In this document: piece by piece, positions 43,937 through 52,650 of the stretch
Position numbering within the stretch: position 1 is the stretch's first letter
How the letters are laid out: each line of letters opens with the position of its first letter
Assembly: GCF_900312995.1 (NCBI RefSeq)
Contig: NZ_ONZI01000001.1
Coordinates: forward strand, 248,001 to 312,000
Length of the DNA stretch: 64,000 nucleotides
Direction: 5' to 3'
DNA from: Kushneria phyllosphaerae
Lineage (GTDB): Bacteria; Pseudomonadota; Gammaproteobacteria; Pseudomonadales; Halomonadaceae
Made by a program: the position numbers and the translations under genes
The notes under the pieces: generated by a model
What the model was told of the DNA's origin: nothing
Seen by the model: the letters and a program-made list of their open reading frames with translations, nothing else
Databases searched by the model: none

Positions 43937-45109
43937 TCAGACGTTCTGACCGAGCGCTGCCGGTCGAGCGGTCACCTGCGTCGTGGCATCAGTCTCATCG
44001 CGAATACGCGCCTCGGTCTCGGGATCGAACGCCACCATGCGTGAGACATCGAAGGCAAAGCGGGTCGACTGGCCCGGGCTCAGCGGCGCGCCGGGGCGCA
44101 TGCGCGCATTGATGCTGCGCCCACCCAGCCGGGTGACGACGTAGAGGTCGGCCCCGGTGGGCTCAACCAGCGCGACTTCGAGTTCTGCCTCATGGATCTC
44201 GCCGTCTTCACGATTGGCACTGGCAGGATCAGTGATCGCCTCCGGGCGCAGCCCGAGCATCACGTCCCGGTCACACCACGCCTCAAGCGCAGCGCGGTCG
44301 CGCACGATCGGCAGCGTCACCTCATTGTTGGCGGAGGCGATGCGGGCCACCAGAGCGCCATCCTGGCGTGTGATGCGGGCGGTGACCAGGTTCATCGACG
44401 GCGAGCCCATAAAACCCGCCACGAAGAGGTTGTTGGGATCATCGTAGACCGACTGTGGCGTCCCCAGCTGCTGAAGTTCACCGCCACGCATCACGGCGAT
44501 GCGGGTGGCCAGCGTCATCGCCTCGATCTGATCGTGAGTGACGTAAACGATGGTGGTGCCAAGGCGCTGATGGAGCTGCTTGATCTCGGTACGCATGTCG
44601 ACACGCAGCTTGGCATCCAGATTCGACAAGGGCTCATCGAACAAAAAGAGCTGTGGCTCGCGTACCAGTGCACGCCCCATCGCCACCCGCTGGCGCTGTC
44701 CGCCGGAGAGCTGGGCCGGCTTGCGGTTCAAAAGGTTCTCGATCTGTAAAAGCTCGGCGGCGCGCTGAATCGCTTCACGGCGTTTGGCCTTCGGGACCTT
44801 GCGCATCTCGAGCCCGAAGCCGATATTGCCGGCTACCGTCATGCTCGGGTAAAGCGCGTAGGACTGGAACACCATGGCGATGTCGCGACGCGACGGGTGC
44901 AGGTCATTGATCCGCTCGCCGTTGAGCAAAAGCTCACCCTCACTGATGGCATCAAGCCCTGCGATCATGTTCAAAAGGGTCGACTTGCCACAGCCGGACG
45001 GCCCGACCAGTACCAGGAAGTCCCCCTTTTCGATGGCAATATCGATGCCCTTGAGCACGTGGGTGTCGCCGAAGCGTTTGTGGACGTTGTGAATATGTAG
45101 AAAGCTCAT
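43937..45109 (-). CDS. ABC sugar importer ATPase (MalK/UgpC/GtsD type)
   Basis: A 390-residue ABC ATPase with Walker A GPSGCGKSTLL, signature LSGGQRQRVAMGRAL, Walker B LFLFDEPLSNLDAKLR and a C-terminal OB-like regulatory domain (from about 240). It is the last gene of a four-gene sugar importer, 7 bp after the second permease gene. The C-terminal extension of about 30 residues (ARIRDETDATTQVTARPAAL) is longer than in MalK. It energises the importer at the cytoplasmic face. Confidence 0.9.
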   Translation of the reverse strand: MSFLHIHNVHKRFGDTHVLKGIDIAIEKGDFLVLVGPSGCGKSTLLNMIAGLDAISEGELLLNGERINDLHPSRRDIAMVFQSYALYPSMTVAGNIGFGLEMRKVPKAKRREAIQRAAELLQIENLLNRKPAQLSGGQRQRVAMGRALVREPQLFLFDEPLSNLDAKLRVDMRTEIKQLHQRLGTTIVYVTHDQIEAMTLATRIAVMRGGELQQLGTPQSVYDDPNNLFVAGFMGSPSMNLVTARITRQDGALVARIASANNEVTLPIVRDRAALEAWCDRDVMLGLRPEAITDPASANREDGEIHEAELEVALVEPTGADLYVVTRLGGRSINARMRPGAPLSPGQSTRFAFDVSRMVAFDPETEARIRDETDATTQVTARPAALGQNV

Positions 45110-45116
45110 GAATGTC

Positions 45117-45992
45117 TCAGCCCTTGACCGATCCCGACATCAGACCGCGCAGAAAGTATTTGCCCGCCAGGATATAGACGATCAGCGTCGGCACGGCCGC
45201 CACCATCGCCGCTGCCATGTTGACGTTGTACGCCTTCACGCCCGTGGAGCTGTTGACCAGGTTATTGAGTGCCACCGTGATCGGTGCACTGTCGCCGGAG
45301 GTAAAGGAGACGCCGAACAGGAAGTCATTCCAGACGTTGGTGAACTGCCAGATGATCGTCACCACGATGATCGGAATCGAGGCCGGCAGCAGAATGCGAA
45401 AAAATATGGTGAAAAAGCCGGCCCCATCGAGCTTGGCCGCCCGCACCAGCTCATCGGGGAAGCTTTCGTAGAAGTTGCGAAAGAACAGCGTCGTAAAACC
45501 GATGCCGTAAACGATGTGTACCAGCACCAGCCCGGTGGTGCTGTTAGCGATATGCAGGATGCCCAGCACCCGCGCCATCGGCAGCAAAACGATCTGAAAC
45601 GGAATGAAGCAGCTGAACAGAATCAGCCCGAAGACGATCTTGTGGCCGCGAAAGCGCCACTTGGTCAGCACGTAGCCGTTGAATGCTCCCAGAAGTCCCG
45701 AAATCAGCACCGCCGGCACCACGATCTTGATGCTGTTGAAGAAGTAGCCATGCACGCCGCTGCATTCGAGCCCGATGCACGCACTCCCCCACGCCTCGCG
45801 CCATGGGGCAAACGTCCAGTCACTGGGCAGCGCCAGCATGTTGCCCTGATGGATCTCTTCAAGCGGCTTGAACGACGTCACCAGCATCACGTAGAGCGGC
45901 ATCAGGTAGAGAATCGCAAACACTGCGAGCACGGCGTACAGCAGCGCGCGAGTGAAGGTATTGCGGCGCGCCACGATGGATCCGGCACTCAT
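45117..45992 (-). CDS. ABC sugar importer permease (MalG/GtsC type)
   Basis: A 291-residue inner-membrane protein with six helices and the EAA-type loop DELVRAAKLDGAGFFTIFFR near residue 185. Its start overlaps the end of the first permease gene by four bases (ATGA), so the two permeases are probably made in equal amounts. An insertion containing two Cys in CIGLECSGVHGYF follows the first helix. Confidence 0.9.
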   Translation of the reverse strand: MSAGSIVARRNTFTRALLYAVLAVFAILYLMPLYVMLVTSFKPLEEIHQGNMLALPSDWTFAPWREAWGSACIGLECSGVHGYFFNSIKIVVPAVLISGLLGAFNGYVLTKWRFRGHKIVFGLILFSCFIPFQIVLLPMARVLGILHIANSTTGLVLVHIVYGIGFTTLFFRNFYESFPDELVRAAKLDGAGFFTIFFRILLPASIPIIVVTIIWQFTNVWNDFLFGVSFTSGDSAPITVALNNLVNSSTGVKAYNVNMAAAMVAAVPTLIVYILAGKYFLRGLMSGSVKG

Positions 45993-46888
45993 GAGCGGGA
46001 CTCCCGCAGTTCAGAGTAGAGATAGGGAATGATCAGTGCGGCAATCACCGCCAGCATGAACACGGCGCTGGCCGAGGCAATGCCCATTTCGTTGCGCGAG
46101 AAGGCGTAGGAGTACATGAAGGTTGCCGGCACCGCGGTGGCATTGCCCGGCCCGCCCCCGGTCATGGCCACGATCAGATCGAAACTCTTGATGGCCAGAT
46201 GCGCCAGCACCACGATCGCGCTCAAAAAGACCGGACGCAGCTGGGGAATGATGATGCGCAGATAGATCTTCCAGGCCGGCGCGCCGTCGATCTGGGCGGC
46301 CTTGATCATCTCGCCGTCGATGCCTCGAAGTCCGGCCAGAAACATCGCCATGATAAAGCCGGTCGCCTGCCAAACGGCTGCGATCACCACGGTATAGATC
46401 GCCATGTTGGCATCGATCAGCCAGTTGAAGCTGAAACTCTCCCAGCCCAGCGAGTGCATGGTGCGCTCAAGGCCCAGCCCAGGATTGAGAAACCACTGCC
46501 ACGCCGTGCCGGTAACGATAAACGACAGCGCCATCGGATAGAGATAGATGGTTCGAAGCGTGCCCTCGGCGCGGATGCGCTGGTCCAGCAGGATCGCCAG
46601 CAAAAGACCCAGTGCCGTGCAGGTCACAATATAGAGCAGCCCGAACACCCAGATGTTGTGCAGTGCGATCCCCCAGGTCCAGGAAGACCACAGACGCGAC
46701 CACTGCCGGGTGCCCGCCCAGGTATAGTCCGGCAGCATCCCGGAGTTGCTAAAGGAGATATAGGTGGTCCAGAGAATGAAGCCGTAAACGAAAAAGAGCA
46801 CCAGCACGAACGAGGGCGACAGGACGAGCCTGGGCAGCCAGTGCTGCAGGCGCTCGCCAAAACCCCGCGAAGAGGGTGGTTTCGACAT
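45989..46888 (-). CDS. ABC sugar importer permease (MalF/GtsB type)
   Basis: A 299-residue permease with six helices. The N-terminal segment LSPSFVLVLFFVYGFILWTT is the first membrane helix, and the EAA loop reads EMIKAAQIDGAPAWKIYLR. Together with the next gene it forms the channel for the sugar-binding protein encoded upstream. A GC-rich hairpin separates it from that gene. Confidence 0.9.
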   Translation of the reverse strand: MSKPPSSRGFGERLQHWLPRLVLSPSFVLVLFFVYGFILWTTYISFSNSGMLPDYTWAGTRQWSRLWSSWTWGIALHNIWVFGLLYIVTCTALGLLLAILLDQRIRAEGTLRTIYLYPMALSFIVTGTAWQWFLNPGLGLERTMHSLGWESFSFNWLIDANMAIYTVVIAAVWQATGFIMAMFLAGLRGIDGEMIKAAQIDGAPAWKIYLRIIIPQLRPVFLSAIVVLAHLAIKSFDLIVAMTGGGPGNATAVPATFMYSYAFSRNEMGIASASAVFMLAVIAALIIPYLYSELRESRS

Positions 46889-46911
46889 CGATTACCTCGG
46901 GTCAGGATCAT

Positions 46912-46935
46912 GGCCCCGCCTGTGGTGACGGGGCC
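46912..46935 (-). promoter_or_regulatory. Intercistronic hairpin between the binding-protein and permease genes
   Basis: GGCCCCG-(10 nt)-CGGGGCC with no T-tract. Such hairpins commonly protect the upstream mRNA end or reduce downstream expression, giving more binding protein than permease. Confidence 0.5.
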
Positions 46936-46972
46936 GGTTGCGTCGAATCATTGCTTGATCAGAACGACTCGA

Positions 46973-48253
46973 TCAGGAGCGCGCACCCTGCACCGCCATC
47001 GCCAGCTGCTCGGCGGCGACGTCACTGGGCATATTGCCGTTGACGAAGGAGGAGACGATATCGAAGACCGCGTTTTTCACCCCGGCAGGCGCCGCGTAGC
47101 CGTGTGCCATGCTGCCCATCAGCGTGTTGCTCTCGGCGGCCGTTTTGGCCTGCTCATAGCCACGCTTTGCACAGGCGTCGAGGCCATCAGACGACAGGTC
47201 AGTACGGGCCGGCACCGAACCCTTGAGCTGGCTGAAGGTGATCTGGAATTCCGGCGAGCCGATGATTTCGGCCATGGTGCGCTGCATCGACTGCTGCTGA
47301 TCATCGTCATTTTTGAACATGATCATCAGGTCGCTGTTAAAGGTCACCGCGTCCTGCGTGCCGGGGGTTCGGAAGCACATGAAATCCTGCTCCGGCGTGA
47401 GCCCGGCATTGAGGAACTCACCCTTGGCCCAGTCGCCCATGATCTGATAAAGGGCATCGCCCTTGATGACCATCGCGGTGGCCAGATTCCAGTCGCGTCC
47501 CGGGGAGTTGTCATCCTTGTACTGCAAAAGTTCACGGAAGCGATCAAACGACTTGATCATGGTGTCGGAATCCAGCGCTTTGGGATCAAGGTCGATCATG
47601 GCCTGGCGGTAGAAATCGGCACCGCCGGTGGCCAGCACCACGTTTTCAAACACGGTCGCGTCCTGCCACGGCTGCCCGCCATAGGCCAGACCGGTGTGGC
47701 CGGCGTCCTGCGCCTTTTTCATCGAGGCAATGAACTCTTCCCAGGTGTTGGGCTGCTCGATGCCGAGCTCGTCCATCATCGACGTGTTGGCCCACACCCA
47801 GTTGGTGGAGTGAATCTCGAACGGTGCGGCAATCCAGTGGCCGCCGCTTTTGGCAAAACGCTGGATCGGCTGCGGGAAAACCTTGTCCCAGTTGCCGGCC
47901 TTTGCCACGTCGTCCAGCGAGCTCAGCGCATCACGGTCGGCCCAGTCCTGAGCGTCGTAGCCCAGCACCTGTGCTGCCGTCGGCGGGTTGTTGGAGGTGA
48001 TCCGCGAACGAAGCACAGCCATCGCGTTGGTGCCGGCACCGCCGGCTACCGGCATGTTCTGCCAGCCGATACCGTCGTCTGCCAGCTTGTCCTTGAGCGC
48101 ACCAAGCGCCTTCGCCTCGCCACCGGAGGTCCACCAGTTGAGAACTTCAACTTCCCCCTGGCCCTTGCTTTCCTGAGCGAAAGCCGACGACGACAGCAGG
48201 ATGGCCAGCGGTAGTGCACCGGCCATCAGGCACTTGTTGAACGTTGTTGTCAT
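46973..48253 (-). CDS. Periplasmic glucose-type sugar-binding protein (GtsA-like)
   Basis: A 426-residue extracellular solute-binding protein family 1 member. The signal peptide runs MTTTFNKCLMAGALPLAILL to cleavage near SSAFAQE. The mature start VEVLNWWTSGGEAKALGALK, then MPVAGGAGTNAMAVLRSRI, NPPTAAQVLGYDAQDWA and LAYGGQPWQDATVFENVVL match the glucose/mannose binding proteins of Pseudomonas GtsABCD systems. It would deliver glucose (or mannose/xylose) to the importer encoded by the next three genes. Confidence 0.9.
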   Translation of the reverse strand: MTTTFNKCLMAGALPLAILLSSSAFAQESKGQGEVEVLNWWTSGGEAKALGALKDKLADDGIGWQNMPVAGGAGTNAMAVLRSRITSNNPPTAAQVLGYDAQDWADRDALSSLDDVAKAGNWDKVFPQPIQRFAKSGGHWIAAPFEIHSTNWVWANTSMMDELGIEQPNTWEEFIASMKKAQDAGHTGLAYGGQPWQDATVFENVVLATGGADFYRQAMIDLDPKALDSDTMIKSFDRFRELLQYKDDNSPGRDWNLATAMVIKGDALYQIMGDWAKGEFLNAGLTPEQDFMCFRTPGTQDAVTFNSDLMIMFKNDDDQQQSMQRTMAEIIGSPEFQITFSQLKGSVPARTDLSSDGLDACAKRGYEQAKTAAESNTLMGSMAHGYAAPAGVKNAVFDIVSSFVNGNMPSDVAAEQLAMAVQGARS

Positions 48254-48539
48254 GGCATGCGTCCCTTTGTGTTGTTGTTAAGGCGAGTCGATATCGTGAT
48301 CAGGGGAACCCACGAGGGCGGGCGCGAACGTGAGCAGTAAAGAACTATTACTCAGGCATTAGCAGGTCACAATACAACCATCGACGCAGGCGTCGGGAAC
48401 GTCGCAAATCGATGCCGGACGTCCGGACATCCACTCATCGACAACTCTGGCAGGCCAGTGGCGTCTTTATGAGCGCCTGCGGATGTGATCATTCGGCCAT
48501 CGTGGCATGATCAACCCCTTTCCCTGACATGGAGACATC
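48254..48539. promoter_or_regulatory. Divergent region between the sugar-binding protein and arginase-like genes
   Basis: 286 bp that must include the gts-type operon promoter. A perfect 12-bp palindrome CCGGACGTCCGG lies at 48415-48426. No gene seen. Confidence 0.4.
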
Positions 48540-49403
48540 ATGGTGCAGCAGCCTACCATCACCGCGCCGGCGCCCCTGATCTGCTTTCAGGGCAACTGCG
48601 CCGGGCGCAATGCACTTGGCATGACCGGTGCACTCGCCCTCGCTCAGCACCTTGCCCGGCATCTGGACATTCCGCTTCAGACGCTGGGGGCGCCAGGGCA
48701 GGCACTGCAGGGCAGCTGGCAAGAGGTGCTGGAAACCATCCGGCCCGATTTTGTCTCGATGGGTCGATATCTGGAAAAGATCCTGAGCGCGGGCAAGCGT
48801 CCGGTGCTGACCATGAGCCGCTGCGCCGGTGGACTGGCCACGCTGCCGGTGGTGGCCCGCTATCATCCGCAGGCCTGCATTGTCTGGCTTGACGCCCACG
48901 GTGATCTCAATACCCCGGAGACCACCGGGTCGGGTTATCTCGGCGGCATGGTGATTGCCGGGGCCGCCGGACTCTGGGACAGCGGTCTGGGCAGTGACCT
49001 CACGCTGGATCAGGTGATTCTGGCCGGTGCCCACCAGCTCGACCCCGGTGAGCAGGCGCTGATCGATGAGGGGCGGGTGTGTCATCTCCCCCCGTCCGAG
49101 CTGAGCGTCGAGACCCTGCAGCGCGCCATCAACGGCCGCCCGGTGTATATCCACCTTGACTGTGATGTCCTTCGCGCCGGCGTGGTGCCCAGCGATTATC
49201 AGATCGACGATGGGCTTGCGCCCGACGCACTCTCCGAGCTGATGGCTGCCCTTTCCCGGGAAAATGTCATCGGCATGGAAGTGGCCGAGCTGGAATCACA
49301 CTGGCCCGAGCAATCAGAACCGGCGGATCTGACCGTGCTGGTCGACGCCCTGTCGCCAGTCGTAAAACGCCTGCTGACCGAAGATGCCCCATGCGCGCCC
49401 TGA
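48540..49403 (+). CDS. Divergent arginase/agmatinase-fold protein
   Basis: A 287-residue ureohydrolase-fold protein. The metal motif VWLDAHGDLNTPE (Asp118, His120, Asp122) and the later HLDCDVLRAG (two Asp) are present. The first metal ligand, normally His in GGDHS, is replaced by the segment MSRCAGGLA (Cys95), so one manganese site is incomplete. Activity on arginine or guanidino compounds is therefore doubtful; it may use one metal or another substrate. GGAGACATC precedes the ATG. The gene ends 13 bases inside the next gene, suggesting coupled expression with the exonuclease. Confidence 0.75.
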   Translation: MVQQPTITAPAPLICFQGNCAGRNALGMTGALALAQHLARHLDIPLQTLGAPGQALQGSWQEVLETIRPDFVSMGRYLEKILSAGKRPVLTMSRCAGGLATLPVVARYHPQACIVWLDAHGDLNTPETTGSGYLGGMVIAGAAGLWDSGLGSDLTLDQVILAGAHQLDPGEQALIDEGRVCHLPPSELSVETLQRAINGRPVYIHLDCDVLRAGVVPSDYQIDDGLAPDALSELMAALSRENVIGMEVAELESHWPEQSEPADLTVLVDALSPVVKRLLTEDAPCAP

Positions 49404-50146
49404 TTCACGATTTTGAAACCGCCGGCGGCAGCGCACGTGAGTGTGGCGTGGTTCAGCTGGCCGTGCTGGGCGGGTCGCTGGGAGAGGATGGCGCCTTCGA
49501 TCAACAGTGGCAGTCCAGCGAGCGCTATCACCCGGGCGGACCGATTGACCCGGCCACCACCCGGGTACACGGCGTTCATGATGAAGACGTCGCGCACTGC
49601 CCCGACTATCGCCAGGCCGTGCCCGCGGTCTACCGGGAAGCGGCGCGTCAGGGCTTTGATACGCTGGTGATCGGCTACAGCAATACCGGGTTCGACAACG
49701 TGATCGCGCGCCGGCTGGGGCTGCGTCCCCGGCGCAGTCTGGACCTGTTCATTCCCGCCTATCGGCTCAAAAAGCGTGACGGTCTGGAAAGCGCATCACT
49801 GGGTAACATGTACCGCGAACTGACCGGCGGCGACCCCGTCAACGCCCATGACGCGCTGGCGGATACACGCATGACCGCTGCGTTAATCCCCCCGCTGATG
49901 GCGCGCTTTGGTCTTGACGACTTCCCGGCGTTTCTTGACTGGGCCACCACCGGCCAGCCAGTGCCCGGCCTGCGCCTGCGCTTTGGCCCGGGGCGAGGGC
50001 AAATGATCGAGTCACTCGATGACGAGACCCTGACCGAAGCAATAAGCGGATGGCGCGGCGGCAATATCGACGTATATGCTTCATTGAAAAATGAGTACAC
50101 TCGGAGAGGACTTTCCTTGATACCTGAGCAGAGATATCTGTTTTAA
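49391..50146 (+). CDS. DEDDh 3'-5' exonuclease domain protein (DnaQ/ExoX-like)
   Basis: A 251-residue protein with an RNase T/DnaQ fold. Exo I is IHDFETAG (Asp7, Glu9), Exo II is in GYSNTGFDNVIA (Asp), and Exo III is NAHDALADTRM (His, Asp), giving DEDDh. The position of the first residues and SLDLFIPAYRLKK resemble the nuclease domain of exonuclease I (SbcB), but the rest of SbcB is absent. The last 30 or so codons change from GC-rich to AT-rich, where the accessory cassette begins, so the native C-terminus may have been replaced. Confidence 0.78.
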   Translation: MRALIHDFETAGGSARECGVVQLAVLGGSLGEDGAFDQQWQSSERYHPGGPIDPATTRVHGVHDEDVAHCPDYRQAVPAVYREAARQGFDTLVIGYSNTGFDNVIARRLGLRPRRSLDLFIPAYRLKKRDGLESASLGNMYRELTGGDPVNAHDALADTRMTAALIPPLMARFGLDDFPAFLDWATTGQPVPGLRLRFGPGRGQMIESLDDETLTEAISGWRGGNIDVYASLKNEYTRRGLSLIPEQRYLF

Positions 50147-50295
50147 TCACATTAAGATAGAATTGACCTCTACATTCAACCAAGCTTAGCTTGTAATTAA
50201 TAATATAAATTACATCAAACAACATTCAAAATTTTTTAACTCAAACCGTTAAAACATAGCATTTAAAAACGTTCTCACCACTTATAAGGTTCTCT
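50147..50295. other. AT-rich left flank of the accessory cassette
   Basis: 149 bp of strongly AT-rich DNA between the exonuclease stop and the first cassette gene; probably holds the cassette promoter. AAGG lies close before the first ATG. Confidence 0.5.
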
Positions 50296-50985
50296 ATGGA
50301 AAATAGCCACGAATCCAATCAACTCCATTTTTTTACTAATAACTCAGATATCTTACCAAAGCCTCATGTCATAACAAATCTTTTACCCAAGCTTGCGCAG
50401 TTTGATTTAATGCCTACTTACGGCCAAGAGTTTAACCCTAACTCAGGAGAAAAAAGACAATTTATAATAATGATGTCTCCTGATGAAAAAATCCGTGTTG
50501 AATTTCAATTAAGAAGGATTGTCATTGTGTCAGAAGCATCTAGCCAACAAGAATTTAAAGGAGATGCAATTTCAATATTAAAAAAGCTGTATGAAATTTA
50601 TCCTAGTAAAAAAGGAAATAGAATTTCGATATTAAACACTCGCATTTACGAAGGCGACTTACAAGAGTACTCTGATCTTTATAAAAAACTTTTTACTTAT
50701 CACCAAGCCGACCCATTTGAATGGGAAAACCAAATCGCAGAAAGAGAAAATATTGAGGGGTCTGAAGAGGTATTCAATTGCATTAGCACGATCCGAAGAT
50801 GCCAAATCTCTGCAGCTTTTATGAATAATGGGGATATTACAGATGCTATAGTCAATGAGATTGATATCAATACATTGCCAACAAAAACTGAAGAAAGGTT
50901 TGACCTGAACAATAGCATTCAAACATATGAAAAACTTTTTGAGAAAAGTGGATCATCTATGTCCAAACTAAACAGATATTTTTAG
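50296..50985 (+). CDS. Cassette gene 1: unrecognised protein, 229 aa
   Basis: Not recognised. The gene is strongly AT-rich, with codons such as AAA, ATT and TTA favoured, unlike the GC-rich flanking genes. The protein is soluble, without signal or membrane segment. Predicted beta strands occur near KRQFIIMMSPDEKIRVEFQL and RISILNTRIYEGDLQEY; the C-terminal third looks helical (NNSIQTYEKLFEKSGSSM). No nuclease, ATPase or helicase motif is visible. AAGG precedes the ATG. It is first of three co-directional genes and 57 bp before the second. Confidence 0.7.
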   Translation: MENSHESNQLHFFTNNSDILPKPHVITNLLPKLAQFDLMPTYGQEFNPNSGEKRQFIIMMSPDEKIRVEFQLRRIVIVSEASSQQEFKGDAISILKKLYEIYPSKKGNRISILNTRIYEGDLQEYSDLYKKLFTYHQADPFEWENQIAERENIEGSEEVFNCISTIRRCQISAAFMNNGDITDAIVNEIDINTLPTKTEERFDLNNSIQTYEKLFEKSGSSMSKLNRYF

Positions 50986-51042
50986 ACTTAACTGTCTTCA
51001 ACTATTTTCAAAAAGTATTAAATTAAGAGGTGCGCAAAAGGT

Positions 51043-51645
51043 ATGGAAGGCATATATAAGGCGCAGTCATCAAATGTGACCACACCAAGTACTCTAAAAA
51101 ATAAGTTTGAGGCACTAAATTCTTATTTCTTAAAGGAGATTTATAAATCTTCAAACTTGAGCAGAAAATTTGAAATTTCATCTTCAACTAAAAATGACAC
51201 TGCAGACACTGATATTTCTGTATTGTCGAGGAGTTATGCAGACCAAATTATTAGATCAGCAAAGCTTGACGAATACATTGAAGGAGAACGTAGTAAAACT
51301 GAAATGCTTATGGATATGTTTTATAAATCAAATAAAGACGCTTTTAGAGATGGTTTTCAAAAGGCTTGGATTGAAATATACAAACTGAAAGACTCAGAAT
51401 TAATGAGTACCTTTGTAAACATAAGCTCAGGAATATCTTACGAAAAACTTCAAGATAAAGCAGATGCTTTAATTTTTGGTGCTTACGCGCATCAAAGCAC
51501 TAAAGTTAACGATGCCATTATAAGAGCTGTAGAGTCTTGGGAACAAAAAGAGCATATAACTATTCTTGAAGAATTGAAGCCATGTGATATAAATTGGCTA
51601 GAAGAATACAAACAGCAAGTTATCGAGCATCTGAGAGATATCTAA
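51043..51645 (+). CDS. Cassette gene 2: unrecognised helical protein, 200 aa
   Basis: Not recognised. AT-rich gene with RBS-like AAAAGG next to the ATG (and GAGG further up). The protein is charged and largely helical: KFEALNSYFLKEIYKSSN, LDEYIEGERSKTEMLMDMF, DKADALIFGAYAHQSTKVND and ITILEELKPCDINWLEEY. No signal, membrane segment or catalytic motif seen. The stop codon TAA overlaps the next ATG by one base (TAATG), so genes 2 and 3 are translationally coupled and may form a complex. Confidence 0.68.
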   Translation: MEGIYKAQSSNVTTPSTLKNKFEALNSYFLKEIYKSSNLSRKFEISSSTKNDTADTDISVLSRSYADQIIRSAKLDEYIEGERSKTEMLMDMFYKSNKDAFRDGFQKAWIEIYKLKDSELMSTFVNISSGISYEKLQDKADALIFGAYAHQSTKVNDAIIRAVESWEQKEHITILEELKPCDINWLEEYKQQVIEHLRDI

Positions 51646-52166
51646 TGAGCGTCTTACTTCGTAAAATTTCATTTGTAAAATGGGAGCCTAATAAGGAAAG
51701 AACTGTCGACCACTTTACTGCCGACGCCATAACCGGGTGCACTAGAACCAGTAAAAATACTTTATCTGTCTGGAAGTCAGAAACTTGCGACTTTGATTCA
51801 GATGAAGCTAAAAGTCTTATTGTTGCCATGGCATCTACAATGGAAAAACCAGATACTATAGACTTAGTATGGTTAGAACAAACTTGGCTAGAAAATAATC
51901 ATATTCAAATACAAGAAACTGCCGGCAACTCAAGATACAATGCTATGAATCACTTACATCGCGACTTATACAACCTCGATCATAAAGCATTGGGAATCGT
52001 TGGCGCTCATATAGTCGACAGATTAAAAATTGATCATTTTTCAAAACGATTTTCTAAAACAAAATTAATACAGATCGTTGCAGAATGGGTCTATCAAAAA
52101 CAAAGAATAGATATCGACTTGTTCTCTGATAAATGGATAGAAGCGCTTGATAAGTACAAGACGTAA
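51645..52166 (+). CDS. Cassette gene 3: unrecognised protein, 173 aa
   Basis: Not recognised. Starts MSVLLRKISFVKWEP at the ATG overlapping the previous stop. Two halves: an N-terminal segment with HFTADAITGCTRTSKNTLSV and Trp/Lys-rich surroundings, and a helical C-terminal half (NAMNHLHRDLYNLDHKALG, LIQIVAEWVYQKQRIDIDLF). AT-rich as its neighbours. An earlier in-frame start at 51594 is unlikely because it overlaps gene 2 by 52 bases. Possible partner of the gene 2 product. Confidence 0.68.
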   Translation: MSVLLRKISFVKWEPNKERTVDHFTADAITGCTRTSKNTLSVWKSETCDFDSDEAKSLIVAMASTMEKPDTIDLVWLEQTWLENNHIQIQETAGNSRYNAMNHLHRDLYNLDHKALGIVGAHIVDRLKIDHFSKRFSKTKLIQIVAEWVYQKQRIDIDLFSDKWIEALDKYKT

Positions 52167-52650
52167 AAACATATACTTCATCCAAGGTTTATTTCTTATT
52201 TAATGCACTTATTTTATACGGCCACATACAGAGTGGCACTAGCAAAACTGTTTCATTTAAAGACTACTTACCCATAGCAAGTGAGTTAACTAAAATAAAA
52301 ATTGATTTAAAAAGCCCAATTTCATACTAAGAATACGAGCGAATCAGATACTCGAGTTCACTATCAGCATATTATGTTTAATAAAATCTAAATGCGACTC
52401 GAATGCATGCTATGTGCTAAACATCGCATCGATACTAACAGAATTCTCAATAAAGATTTTGAGAATGCAATGTTTTTCCAGTTTTATGGCGATTCTTTCA
52501 AAATTAGTTTTCATTTATATTTTTAAAGCCTAATGCTTTATATGGATCATCCAAGAGCGTAGATCTCTTATCACGATGTGGTCGGCACCTCCTACAGCTA
52601 CAACAAGCTCGCCAACAAGGCCGTGACAGAACCCGCCGACAGGAGCACGC
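52167..52650. other. Non-coding right flank of the cassette, with GC-rich fragment at its end
   Basis: 484 bp. 52167 to about 52560 is AT-rich and holds no gene; an inverted repeat ATTCTCAA-(8 nt)-TTGAGAAT lies at 52443-52466. From about 52566 the composition returns to GC-rich and a plus-strand frame encodes the coding-looking string YHDVVGTSYSYNKLANKAV before the peptidase start, possibly a displaced gene end. Confidence 0.5.

Noticed and set aside
50147..52560. AT-rich region as prophage, IS element or integron
   Set aside because: No integrase, transposase, terminal inverted repeats, attC-like sites or adjacent tRNA were seen.
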